From: Gracilaria vermiculophylla
Taxonomy: Eukaryota; Rhodophyta; Florideophyceae; Gracilariales; Gracilariaceae
DNA: 64,000 nucleotides
Reading direction: 5' to 3'
Assembly (NCBI GenBank): GCA_019155205.2
Contig: JAHNZQ020000010.1
Coordinates: 1,102,036-1,166,035, forward strand
This document shows, one piece after another, positions 1 to 10,570 of this stretch. Below the pieces are notes generated by a model. The model was not told the origin of the DNA, did no database searches, and saw only the letters and a list, made by a program, of their open reading frames with translations. Each line of letters begins with the position of its first letter. Positions within the stretch are counted from its first letter, which is position 1. Made by a program: the position numbers and the translations under genes.

Positions 1-140
1 ACCGCAGATTCTTTTCTGGTCAACGCATGTTGCTGCCTGTGAAAAAAAACATTGCCTTCCGAATCTTCCATCACCCGATAGGCTGGAATCCTATCCCCTG
101 GGCGCCTAATTGAAAACTTTCGTCGCTCCCCCGCACAGTT

Positions 141-1641
141 TCACGGATTTCCCTCGAATGAATCAAAAACGGGTGGTGGAACTTGTACTCCACCAGCGCC
201 AACGAACCCCGATGGCTCGGGAGGCACATCATCATCTCTGGTGAGTAACACAATTCGTCCATGGGGATAGAACTCGTCATCGTCATCTTCTAATTTTAGC
301 TCGTCGAATATATTTCCGAAGTAACCTCTTCTCCTCTTCCGATAAACTGGCGACGGTATAGACAGAGATTCAAGTTTCCGCGCATGATGATACCAAGATC
401 GCGAATTGAAAGGGATTTCAAATGACCCCTCTGCTCGGAACAAGTGAGAAGCGGCACCAAGGAGGAGAAGAATAGCTAAACAGACAATCAACGGCAGTAT
501 GAAGCTCCAGTTGTACTTCCCACATTCGGTGTACACGTGAAACTCACTATTGCCGTTGTGGACGTCATCGATAATCTTTCCGGCCAAAACCGCCCGATAG
601 ACCGTATCCGGCGTGATGACGTCAAATTGATTGGTTTTGGGGTCCAAAATAGCAGGAGAAATTGGATTTTCGAGCTGGATAGTTCGATACATCATCACCA
701 TTTCAGCAAACTTTGACATGTCGAGCACGTTCACCTCACAAGTAATCTCGAAGACATGTACCGGGCCCTCCGTAGGTTGCGTCAAGGGTTGTCCTCGTTG
801 AACCAGCCCTCTCATCTTTTTGAGATGGTCTTGATCGTTGTATTCAAAGTAAAATAAACTGGCTCTGTTTTCATCTTTGTATATAATATATGTCGAAGTT
901 GAGTTTCCGTTGTGAGTCAAATCTCCGTAACCCTGGTAAGTTTTATTGGCGGATTTATCCTTAAATGCCTTGGTGATGGTTTTGAACGGTCCGATGGTGG
1001 TCTCAAGTGTGATGTCTACTTCTCCGGCTTTGAATTGCTTTATAGGCGAGACTTTGCAGCCACTAAGGATGTCAGGGTTTTTAGTGGCATTTAAGCATTT
1101 GAAGCACTCTCGTCCGGTCAAGCGACGAGGTATACCCGCCTGAACTTTTTGAAGAAGACCTTCGTCGAACTGCAAGCTTTGCACTAGAAAACAGGTGCCG
1201 CTCAATTCGATGTCTGTGAAAGAATCGGTAATACTTCCAGGTGCAATGACGCTCCCTGTCTTGGCGATCGGGTTGCATGTCTTTGACACGTCTACGCCAA
1301 GCTCAGAGACCAACTCTGCGGTGATGAGGAGTATGGTGCACAACACAGTGCAAAGAATAGCTGAGAAGGGAGCCAGTTAGGTGACACAGAAAGCGCTTGT
1401 GGATGGAATGAGCAACGGATCGCGGCCGCAACCTACCTGGATTTCTATGGTATTTGACCACGGACCGTGGTAGAAACGGTAACCATGTGTCGCTGTCATG
1501 GACCACGGGCGCACGGCGGTGGGTGATAAGGCGGGAAGTGGCAAAGTTGCGAACAATGAGCTCAATGGCTCGGTCTGCAACGGCCACGACGATTAGAGTG
1601 ATGATGCTGATGAGCGTTGCAAGAACGCCGACAGTGACCAT
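141..1641 (-). CDS. Unrecognised three-pass membrane protein, paralogue A (two exons)
   Basis: Exons are 1437-1641 and 141-1360, with a 76-base GT-AG intron at 1361-1436 (donor GTAGGT, branch-like CCTAAC, acceptor TTCTCAG); the product is 474 aa. I placed the splice by comparison with the intronless neighbour at 4826-6292: the joined reading KYHRNP-AIL matches KYHRHPAIL there. The start MVTVGVL is also shared. Visible features are a hydrophobic segment at about residues 4-28, a second at about 69-88, an ectodomain of about 270 residues with conserved cysteines (ECFKCL, near residue 150) and N-glycosylation sequons, and a third membrane segment (ILPLIVCLAILLLLG) near residue 365, followed by a basic then acidic tail. 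I do not recognise the family. The exon structure is well supported by the paralogue; the function is unknown. Confidence 0.8.
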
Positions 1642-4600
1642 TTGCGAAACAAAAGCACGCGGACGAAGCCCACGTGAAATAAGTATGGAATGGTGCGCGA
1701 TAGCAGAGCGTGGAACAGCGCGGCGGTGAGGAGCCGCAGCCACTCTTCATGGCAGGTGCGTGCTCAGATGTCTCCAACGAGCTTGGCGCGCATGGCGGCG
1801 CCGCTTAGCGCACGCGCTTCTTTGGCCTTGCATTATGTGCGGAGGTGGTGCCCACATGCGCGCGATAGATGCCGATGGGGGCGATACCCAACGCCTTGCC
1901 ATCAAATTCTGCCGTGTCATGGCTTGCGTGACAGCTACGCGTTACGTGTCGTGTAGCCCTTGCTGCAAATCACCGTGCTTCGTCTGTAGGCGTCCTTCGC
2001 TTTCCCCCTCTCTCTCCTGGTCATTTTTTTTACAATCACCCACACACCCGTCCAGAAATAGCATATCTTGGGACACATTCACAACACAAGAGAATTTTTA
2101 ACGAAGACCGACTGACTGACGAGTTTTTCTTGAGAAAAAGCACCGCTTTGGCTGTTTGGCTCTGTTACCTGACTTGTCAATGAAATCCAAAAAATGAACA
2201 CCTTACTTACGAAATCGTCTCACCATTCGGCGAGCTGGAGCCTCATCGCCTTATTAATCTTAGAAGGGGCATCATTTGCGGTAATTTCACTGAGACGGAA
2301 TAGGAGGAACTTGAGTTAGGAAAATCGAGTGGCTCAGAGCAAATGTGTCGCACCTGCGTGAAGAAACGGGCTCACCTGTCCCCAAACAGCATGAAATGAA
2401 ATGCTCCAAAATGATACATTCCATCGAAACCAGCAAACTCGCAGGAGAAGATGAACACGATTTCTTCTTCCAAGAATGCTTTTTTGGAGCACAAATAAAC
2501 CATCTTCGTCTCTGGGCATTCTGCCTCTCGTCTGGGTTAATTTGCTGCAGCGAACTGCACCGTTTACAACCATCGAGTGTGCGACTAGCTGAGACGAGGA
2601 AACGAAACCCGCATTCAGTTCTGGTCACAGGTGCGCTAGTCGCGCAGTGTCACCATCTTGCGCTCTGAGCCAGCGAGCACCATGCTGTGCAGCACAGCTC
2701 TGTACCGACTGCGAACCGTAGACAAGATACGCCTTGACGTACGAGAAGCTCTTTCGAACTTACGCAATGCGAAGTGAAATCTTTCAGATCACGCTGGATC
2801 CTGCCGGGTAGACAGCAAGTATGCGTCAACTTTACCTTCGGAGTCAAAATCTGGAAAAGAGAAAGTTCCACTCAGCTCTCGACCTTGGTGTCAGTTGTCG
2901 TTGAAAGTTAATACAAACAGAAATAAAAAAGATGCGGTGACATTAGAATGTTTTGAGTAGAGATAAGGCGGTGTATTCGAGACAAGTCGACAATTCTTTG
3001 CTTTCCAGTCAAGGTTTGCTGGCATGAAACAGAAAAAAAGAGAGTTTCAGTGATGCTGATGATTTGTGTGCTTTGACACAGAGCAACATAAAAAATGCTG
3101 TTTCTGCGGCCATCACGATCGACTCTCAACGCTACTGGCTCGTGCGCTATGGTGCCGAACCGGCGGCAAGCCAGCGTCCAACAAAGTGCAGCAGTGTATA
3201 AGCTATCCGTCCATGTGCGACTGCGTTGCATAGATCACTCCATGCTGTGGCATTGACATTGGTACGTTACATAATTCATTGATCTTCGTTCATGACTTGC
3301 GACAGTTTTATAATTTGGGAGCAACATTTCAGCCGACAAGTGACACGGCTGAACATCTCTGTCGAATTCGGCGTGTTTGTCTCGCATGACAGACGAAAAT
3401 GCTCGCGAAGAACTTCGCAAGGGCTAAGATATGGTGCTGCTGCACATGCTGCGGCACATGCAAAGCTCACTTGTCGACAACATCTGCCGTGACCATGGTT
3501 GCCCAGAGACAAGTCCCTGCGTCGCAGCTGAAAGAGCTAACGCTGGGGTAACAACTCAGATAGCGCCGCAAGTCAACAAGCGCGCGTCCGCCACCAAACG
3601 TTAAGGCTAAAACGCCAAGGACGCTACCCTTGGTCATCGCTCATACCCATCTCACGCATGCACCACCCCCTGCTATCGTCGTACCTCTCGCGGATAACTC
3701 GCTGCCTCCTTCAGCGCACAGAGCAAGTGAACAGTTTTGCTCTGCTTCCATTTTGGCAAAACGCACCGGGTCGACAGATGCGTCTGAAAACGGGCCACGT
3801 TTGTCGCACGTGTCCGGTTGAATTCCACGTCGAAACGTTGGGCTGTCACTGTGACCTTGAGATAGATCGGAAACACGACGTGAAATCAGTGCGAAACCCA
3901 AGGCCATGTCTTCCAACCGCCATCGACATGCACCCGGTCGCTGAACTCGGGCACGACCGTGTAACTGAGGCAACGCTGTTCTTCTCATGCTGACTGTACG
4001 AGTTGACGAGAGCTTGGTTGTGCGAATGATCGCGGCAACAATCCTGTCAGTGTCCGTGACCGAGTTGCAACCGATGAGGTACGTGTTCGTCTGTCTGCGA
4101 AGTGCAAACAGCCAGCTTGGCTCTGAGATCAAGTTCGTTCATCGAGAGTGCGGAGTGAAGCACAACGCACCTTTCCCACACTTTTCCGTGGGAATTGCGA
4201 CATCGTGCACTCCGCGTACGCACGTGATGAACTGAACGTAGAGATTGCTACCATCTGTTGTGGGGTAAGGGCCATCAAAAGTCGTCTAATCAACCCTGCG
4301 CCCCATCACCCTAGTACCTCTACCTCTCTCGTGCACACTCCAAGTTGGCGTAGTTAGCTAGACGAGCTCGACCTCAGCCGTTAGGAATTTCGGTACAAGC
4401 GGTAGAATTGGTGACATTTGCTTCGACCGGAATGGAGATGCGTAACAAACGCAGTACAATTGTCTGGCTACACACAGATGAGAGCGTGCCCAGCGCTAAA
4501 TGTATGAGCACCGTCGAAGAAGATTCCCACACGGGAGAGTAGGTGAACGAAAGCGGTGTCTGTTATTTCCACAACCCCTATAACAGTACTGATGATTGCA

Positions 4601-4825
4601 CAGCCATGCCACGGGTCATGTACTGTACGACACAGTACAAAGCGACAGAGGCGTTCGGATGGTGCACTTATTTTGATCCATCTCCTGACATGTGCTGCAG
4701 CCCCATCGCGCCACCAGCAAACCGATCGGCGGGCAAACAAGTTGCACGGAAACGTCTCAGATGACCGCTTGAGAGCAGTGCTATATGTACAACTACTTTT
4801 CATCCAATACAATTCGTTCAGCAAG
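1642..4825. other. Intergenic region, 3.2 kb, no supported gene
   Basis: This lies between the 5' end of paralogue A and the 3' end of paralogue B. Open frames on both strands are short and overlap one another, and I see no domain. The one stretch that reads like protein is a cysteine-rich plus-strand frame at 4543-4764 (see findings). No tRNA or repeat was recognised. Confidence 0.5.
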
Positions 4826-6292
4826 TCACCTCGGAGCGAAAATATCAGGTGGCGGCAAAGAGAAACTATGATACGCTTCCGTGGTCCCGAGGTCTGGAGC
4901 AATTTGGTCTTGTGACTGTTCTTCACAGCTTTCCGAAAAAGCCAGGGACGATTGGATGATGACCGTTTGCCTGCTGAACAGTCCTTTGCCTTCTTCGACA
5001 AGTACCATTTCTTCGGTGTTGGGATCGATGGTGAGCGAAGTTTGAGCATAAGGAACAGGTGGAACAGCTGGGATATCATCATTCGTATGTTGTCTCTTGA
5101 CATGAGAAAGCCAGCTTTTCGAACTGTACGGAATCTTTTTCCTTATGTTGTGGTCAGACCTGAAGTACACAGATATCATGCCAAGCAGTAGAATGACTAA
5201 AGCACATATAATCAACGGAACAACAAAGATGAGGTTGAACTTTCCACATGATGTGTAGCGGTAGAAATCTCCGTTGTCGTGATCGTCATCAACAATCTTC
5301 AGAGTCAAGACGGAGAGATAAACTGATTCCTCGCTGAGTTCTGTGAAACGGTTGTGTTGAGGCTCGTAGGGGGCTGGCTTGACGGGGTTTTCAAGTTCGA
5401 TAGTGCGGTATACTTTGAGTGCGTTGATAAACCTTGGGCGTGAGATTTCATTTTTGAAGCATGAAATGGAATACATTCTGACATTGGAACGCGTGCGTTG
5501 CCACACGGACTTAGGTTTGCTTTGAACGGTTTGTCTAAAAAGTTGGCCAATGTGTTCTTGATCAGTATACTCAAGGTAGAGAACATCTTTGGTAGTGTTT
5601 GCTTTCTCATGAAACATGATGGCAGCCCAATGCTGGCCGTTTCTTGTGACGTCGCCATGGCGATTATAGGACATACCATTTCCCTTGGTTTCATTGAACC
5701 AGGCGGTTATAGTCTTAAACGGCCCATCTGTAGTTCGAAATGCAACCGTTAGCTCACCGGGCTCAAAAATGCGTTGCAACTGTATAGAACATCTTTCAAT
5801 GATGGGTGGCTTATGTTTGAGACACTTGATACATTCATTGCCGGTGATTATCCTGGGAAACCCGCCCTGAATTTGAGTGAAGGGGCGGTCCGGAAAGTTG
5901 GTGCTCTGAACGAAAAACGCCATACCACCAAGTTCAACAGTGGTGTAGTTGTCGGTGGCATCGCCGCCCTTTATGACAGGCCCAGTCTCGCGACGCGGGG
6001 CGCAGGTGGACGACACGTCGATGCCGAGTTCGGTGACTAGCTCGGCGGGCACGAGCAGAATGGTGAAGATAACGACGAGCAAAATGGCGGGATGGCGATG
6101 GTACTTGAGGACCGAACGCGGCAAGTACGGCAGCCAGGTGTCGCTGTCGTGCACGAGCGGAGCGCGGCGATGCGTGGCAAGTCGGTTGGAGGCGAGGTTG
6201 CGAAGAATGAGCTCGACGGCGCGGTCGATAAGCGCAATAACGACCAACACCGCGATGTTGATGAGGGCGTTGAGCACGCCGACAGTGACCAT
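4826..6292 (-). CDS. Unrecognised three-pass membrane protein, paralogue B (single exon)
   Basis: The 488-aa product has the same layout as the protein at 141-1641: start MVTVGVLNAL, a first membrane segment at residues 5-27, the shared motif HDSDTWLPYLPRSVLKYHR, a second segment (AILLVVIFTILLVPAE), a cysteine-bearing ectodomain (ECIKCL, about residue 148), a third segment (FVVPLIICALVILLLG) and a polar C-terminal tail of about 110 residues that has diverged from paralogue A. The frame is open about 200 bases upstream of the start, but that extension is arginine- and proline-rich and absent from the paralogue, so the ATG at 6292 is preferred. There is no intron where paralogue A has one. The pair looks like a tandem duplication followed by intron loss or gain. 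It is head-to-head with the coiled-coil gene at 6681. The family is not recognised. Confidence 0.8.
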   Translation of the reverse strand: MVTVGVLNALINIAVLVVIALIDRAVELILRNLASNRLATHRRAPLVHDSDTWLPYLPRSVLKYHRHPAILLVVIFTILLVPAELVTELGIDVSSTCAPRRETGPVIKGGDATDNYTTVELGGMAFFVQSTNFPDRPFTQIQGGFPRIITGNECIKCLKHKPPIIERCSIQLQRIFEPGELTVAFRTTDGPFKTITAWFNETKGNGMSYNRHGDVTRNGQHWAAIMFHEKANTTKDVLYLEYTDQEHIGQLFRQTVQSKPKSVWQRTRSNVRMYSISCFKNEISRPRFINALKVYRTIELENPVKPAPYEPQHNRFTELSEESVYLSVLTLKIVDDDHDNGDFYRYTSCGKFNLIFVVPLIICALVILLLGMISVYFRSDHNIRKKIPYSSKSWLSHVKRQHTNDDIPAVPPVPYAQTSLTIDPNTEEMVLVEEGKGLFSRQTVIIQSSLAFSESCEEQSQDQIAPDLGTTEAYHSFSLPPPDIFAPR

Positions 6293-6680
6293 TGCGGGGG
6301 GGGAGAGGGAAGAGCGTGGAGGCGGATGGCCATGTTGGTATGAGCGAAAGATGTGCGAGACGGATTGCGAAATACACAACGCGTTATAGACGGCGGCCCG
6401 AGACCTCGGCGCGATGCGTTGCGAGCAACAACCCGCTCGGCAAGAAGCAGCCGCGTTCGGCGCCGGCTTCGGCGCCGGTGGCACGCACGTGGCACGCACG
6501 TGCAGCGCGCACCCCGCGCAGCGCCCTGCGTGGGTCGCACCCCCGGGGCCGCACCGTCACGGGCTGGTCTGCCAGCGCGCCTTACTTCGCAGCGTCATGT
6601 GCAGTGCGGCGCCACGGGGCGCCACTCCGCGCAGTCGGCGCAAGTATCCCGCGCTCGCGTGTTGGTGGCTCGTGGCGGTG
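6293..6680. promoter_or_regulatory. Shared 388-base region between divergent genes
   Basis: The start codons of the membrane protein (minus) and the coiled-coil protein (plus) face each other here, so the region probably holds both promoters. It is GC-rich in its second half (direct GCACGTG-type repeats near 6480-6505). I see no clear TATA box. Confidence 0.4.
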
Positions 6681-8039
6681 ATGGGCGACGACGGCGAGCG
6701 CGTCGAGGTGGATGGCGCCTTCTACTTCCTGTGCGCCGCGCCCAGTGCCGACTCGCCGCTGGTGCGCCATCATCTGGCGACGTTGCCCACTACCGTTCCG
6801 TCACTCCTGGAGCCCGTCTGCGAGCTCTCCACGCATTTGGTGGCGCTTTCGCAGTTCGACCAGCTGCACGCCTTGTTCTCCGACTTGCTTTCCCATGTGG
6901 GAGACCTCCGCATGCAGCACTGCCTGGACGCAGTGCGCGACGGCTGTGCCTCCGTTCTCATGCAGCAGGCCTTGACGTTCCAGATGATCCTCTCTTCACC
7001 TTTTCAGAATGAATCTTTGAAGCATTTCAGTCGAATGGCTTCTGCCTTGGCTCGGTTGCCGTTGGAATGTGTTGCTGTGCTACAAAAAATCACCTCTTCC
7101 CTGTCCACGCTGTCAACGCGTTTACATCACATTCAACAGCAGCTGAAAACGTCTCTAGAATCGGACCAACTGAAACTTTCAACGCTTCGAATACAAACCG
7201 TATCAATTCACCAACAGCAATCTCAGCTGTTGCATCAATTATCCGAATATGCCCAACAATACTCCCAATTACAGGCCTCTCAACAGCGCATGTCGCACCG
7301 AAAGTCACTTTGTAATATTTTGTCGTTCGTTCCGTCAGTGGATCAATCCTTAAGAACGTCGTATAATCTACACTTGTTTCAACCGCTTTCCAACATGATT
7401 CAATCCGTTCACCATGAACATGATCAATCACAGCGCGAGAAAGAACGAATTCTCGAAGTTAAACGACAGCAGCGAGAACGGAACAAGCTTATGTTAAATC
7501 AGCTGACAACCTGTAAATCTGATATAGCTCAAGTTGAAACTCATATTCGACGCTGCAATGAGTTGTTGAATCATGTCTCAAAAGCTACACAAGCTATACA
7601 CACAGTTGGAGTGCTGGCTTTACGAATTATCAACGCCTTCAAATCCATTTTACATAACTGTCATGCATTGTCTTCACCACAGCTTGCAACGCTAATTGAC
7701 CTCACCTGCAGCTCTACTTCAGCCTCCTCGTCCGCATCTATCCCGACTCTCTCAATTGACGAAGAGGAGCAGGTTGATGTGTTGGATGCTTCACGATCTC
7801 AAGTTGGGGAAACATGGAGGATGAAAACGGCCGTGCAACGCAAGTTTGTGGACTATTTTGCGCTGTGGACAGCTATGAAAATTGCATGTGAACACTGCTC
7901 AACGCAGCTTTCGAACGAGAAACGAATGGCGCCTCAAATTAGTTGGGATGCCTTCGAGCATCGTGGAAATAGTGCTGATCGCTCTGTCACTCAAGTGCCG
8001 CAAGATGCCGGGAATATCCAGTCGGAAAGACAACTTTGA
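6681..8039 (+). CDS. Unrecognised glutamine-rich coiled-coil protein
   Basis: The product is 452 aa from the ATG at 6681 (MGDDGERVEVDG). The frame is open from 6414, but the upstream part has the arginine/alanine composition of the GC-rich promoter, so the internal ATG is preferred; ATGs at 6414 and 6597 remain possible. The N-terminal 140 residues are helical and leucine-rich. Residues of about 150-330 carry heptad-like, Q/H/S-rich stretches (for example HIQQQLKTSLESDQLKLS) typical of long coiled coils. A short serine-rich and acidic linker and a helical C-terminus follow. No catalytic motif is visible. It could be a tethering or cytoskeletal factor, but that is a guess from shape only. Confidence 0.65.
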   Translation: MGDDGERVEVDGAFYFLCAAPSADSPLVRHHLATLPTTVPSLLEPVCELSTHLVALSQFDQLHALFSDLLSHVGDLRMQHCLDAVRDGCASVLMQQALTFQMILSSPFQNESLKHFSRMASALARLPLECVAVLQKITSSLSTLSTRLHHIQQQLKTSLESDQLKLSTLRIQTVSIHQQQSQLLHQLSEYAQQYSQLQASQQRMSHRKSLCNILSFVPSVDQSLRTSYNLHLFQPLSNMIQSVHHEHDQSQREKERILEVKRQQRERNKLMLNQLTTCKSDIAQVETHIRRCNELLNHVSKATQAIHTVGVLALRIINAFKSILHNCHALSSPQLATLIDLTCSSTSASSSASIPTLSIDEEEQVDVLDASRSQVGETWRMKTAVQRKFVDYFALWTAMKIACEHCSTQLSNEKRMAPQISWDAFEHRGNSADRSVTQVPQDAGNIQSERQL

Positions 8040-8505
8040 ACAGATTAACGTCTTCTCTTCTGTGTACATAAAGTATAAGCAATGCTTGTTGTGGGGTTTA
8101 GCTGCGGGCTATCTAAAGCCATCGTTTCACTTTTTCCACTCGATTCTATTCTCGGGAGGGTTTAGATTCTTTTGAATGGGTATAATACCACTACCCCAAA
8201 CGGGAAGAGGTTCGTTACGTTCCAAGGCAACTGGCATAGAACGTCACTTTTGGTGTCTCGTGGACCCTGTTTTTAAAATTTATTACAAAAAGCAACTTTT
8301 GAATACGCACAGTATCATGTTAAAAATCAACTTCTTTAGTAAAGGCTTCTACGGCACCCAGCGACATTTGTCCTCAAGCAGCGAATGAAATCCTCGAATC
8401 GCCTCGACTCACTAAGAGCAGCTGCTTTAGGTCCTGGTCCCAAAGTCACTTGTCGAAGTCCTTGATGAGCATCCACGCGCTTTCCCATATCTAGTCGTCA
8501 TCAGC
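8040..8505. other. Intergenic region, nothing recognised
   Basis: The 466 bases between two co-directional genes contain only short open frames with no protein-like character. They should hold the terminator of the coiled-coil gene and the promoter of the TRMT2A-like gene, but no element could be pinpointed. Confidence 0.5.
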
Positions 8506-10401
8506 ATGGGAAACTGGTTCTCAGGGGAAAACAAGAAGCGTCCATTTCCATACGGGTCAAGTAACACATTCCCAGAAACGCCCCCTAGAAAGAGACCTCG
8601 ACACTCGGAACTCGTCACACCATCCACTATCGAGTCCAAAACTGCAATTTCCAATCCGCAGAACATCCCATCCTCATCCGCAATCGACGCCACAGCAGAT
8701 GGCGCCGTGCATCGTTACATCGTAACATGTTCCACCATCTTCTGGTGTACCAGAAAGGATATGGTTAAAATGCTGTCAAAAATGGATGGGATGCCTCCAT
8801 ATGGCGGTCTTCATAAGATTACCAAGTGGGATCACTTTTTCATCACGTTTCCTAATCAGGCTTGCGCGGACGAGGCTGTCAAGTACCTGTCCAACTTTAA
8901 ACACCGTGGGGAAAATTTTCGGATCAGGCAAACTGCGCAACATTCTGCGAAACGAATGAGGACTGAAGATACCCTTACGCGTTCAGCGCTGAACGAGAAA
9001 CATATGCGGAAAGGAGTTTGTCTCTCGGCTGCTGATGTCACGGCCAAGTTAAGAAATCTTCCCTACGAACAACAAATAGTCAAGAAGACTGCCAAATGGA
9101 CCAATGCGCTGCAAATGGTAACAAAGAACATGAGAAGAGAAGTGCGTCAACAGGGACGTATACAGTGGTTGGATGATTTGTTTCAACAAAGCGAAAATCG
9201 CGTGAAGGGAAGTCCGCCGTGCTGTCCAATTCAAGACATTCTGCGAGCTACCGAATCGCAAGAATGCAAGTACTATAGGAACAAAAATGAGTTTACGATA
9301 GGGTACTCACCAGATAGCTGCGGACTGAATCATGATTTTCACATATCGGAGCTCACAATAGGGTATGCTTTAGGACTTGTCAGGGATGGCCAGGTTTTCA
9401 TATCACCCGTTGATGAGAACTGTATTACTACCAGTGAGGTAGCCATGGAGGTTGCGAGATGTCTCACTCCCGTGTTGCGATCCTTAAAAATGCCCCCGTA
9501 CGATAAGTACACTCACAAAGGATATTGGAGACAGATAACATGCAGACAAGGTGTCAGAACAGGGGAGCTGATTGTTTCTGTTGTGGTGAATCCATTCGAC
9601 AAAGACATTAGTGAGATTGAGAAAAGGGAAATGAGAGAGGCTGACAAGGACAGCCGCGATGCCGTTGTTCAAGCACTCAAGAAACGTTTTAGTGAATCGA
9701 ACAAACTGGGGGTGTTTTGGCAGTCTTCGAATCATGTCTCTGCGGTTTCTAGTGATATTCCTGCATGTCATTTGTATGGCATCGACGGTTTTCATGAAAA
9801 AATATGTGGCCTTACGTTTCGGATACAACCTACAGCCTTCTTTCAAGTGAATACACTTATGGCCGAGCGTATGTACAATCTCATTGCAGATTTGGCGGGT
9901 GTCGATAAAGACACTGTTGTTTTTGATGTGTGTTGCGGTACCGGTACGATAGGTCTGTCTCTAGCTGGAAGGGCGCACAGTGTCGTCGGAATCGAAATGA
10001 ATGAAGCCGCCGTTGAAGATGCAATCTACAATGCCAAACTGAATAACATCAAGAACGCAAAGTTTATTACCGGAAAAGTTGAGCATCACATCCACGATGC
10101 CATCAAACTCGTACCGGCCAACAAGAAATGCGTTGCCATTCTTGACCCTCCCCGCGCGGGCTTGCCAATGAATGTCGTGGCCGCGGTGCGAGCAATGCGC
10201 TCTGTGCAGAGAATTGTATACGTTGCATGCGAACCTAATAACTTTTGGAAAAATGCTCTTGGGTTTTTTCGACCGCGTTCGAAAGCATTCCGGCTTGAGC
10301 CTTTTCGACCGGTGAAAGCAAATGGAGTTGATCTATTTCCACATACGGACCACGGAGAACTTGTAGTCCTACTTGAACGCGATCATGTCGAGGTGAAGTA
10401 G
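8506..10401 (+). CDS. TRMT2A-like: tRNA (uracil-5-)-methyltransferase, TRMT2A type
   Basis: This 631-aa protein should make 5-methyluridine in tRNA (position 54 in the family), using S-adenosylmethionine. Residues of about 68-145 look like the N-terminal RRM found in animal TRMT2A. The C-terminal half is a TrmA/RumA-type catalytic domain: the SAM loop FDVCCGTGTIGLSLAG begins near 473, an acidic motif (GIEMNEAAVEDA) follows, then LDPPRAGLP near 546 and YVACEPN near 571, whose cysteine occupies the catalytic position of the family's SCNP motif. The glutamate at the end (LLERD) fits the base-catalysis region. An oddity is that the protein starts MGNWFSG, which fits the N-myristoylation pattern M-G-x-x-x-S, unusual for a tRNA enzyme. 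A serine/proline/basic linker (PPRKRPRH) could act as a nuclear signal. The family call is firm; localisation is open. Confidence 0.92.
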   Translation: MGNWFSGENKKRPFPYGSSNTFPETPPRKRPRHSELVTPSTIESKTAISNPQNIPSSSAIDATADGAVHRYIVTCSTIFWCTRKDMVKMLSKMDGMPPYGGLHKITKWDHFFITFPNQACADEAVKYLSNFKHRGENFRIRQTAQHSAKRMRTEDTLTRSALNEKHMRKGVCLSAADVTAKLRNLPYEQQIVKKTAKWTNALQMVTKNMRREVRQQGRIQWLDDLFQQSENRVKGSPPCCPIQDILRATESQECKYYRNKNEFTIGYSPDSCGLNHDFHISELTIGYALGLVRDGQVFISPVDENCITTSEVAMEVARCLTPVLRSLKMPPYDKYTHKGYWRQITCRQGVRTGELIVSVVVNPFDKDISEIEKREMREADKDSRDAVVQALKKRFSESNKLGVFWQSSNHVSAVSSDIPACHLYGIDGFHEKICGLTFRIQPTAFFQVNTLMAERMYNLIADLAGVDKDTVVFDVCCGTGTIGLSLAGRAHSVVGIEMNEAAVEDAIYNAKLNNIKNAKFITGKVEHHIHDAIKLVPANKKCVAILDPPRAGLPMNVVAAVRAMRSVQRIVYVACEPNNFWKNALGFFRPRSKAFRLEPFRPVKANGVDLFPHTDHGELVVLLERDHVEVK

Positions 10402-10570
10402 AATGCCCCAAACAGTTTTTGAAGGAATTGAGGCTTTCAATGTTCCTCCGACCATCGAAGGCATTGTGGAACAGAATTTGGCGATGCAAAGTTATTCACT
10501 TTAGATTAGAGATGATAAGGCTAACGCAATTGCGCTTCGAGACAGCAATGATTCTATGAGCGTATTGAAA

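Noticed and set aside
2789..2825. Stretch CTGGATCCTGCCGGGTAG resembling the 5' end of 18S rRNA
   Set aside because: The similarity covers under 20 bases with mismatches and stops at once; no further rRNA sequence follows.
4468..5103. 211-codon minus-strand frame
   Set aside because: It overlaps the 3' end of paralogue B in another frame and has no recognisable feature.
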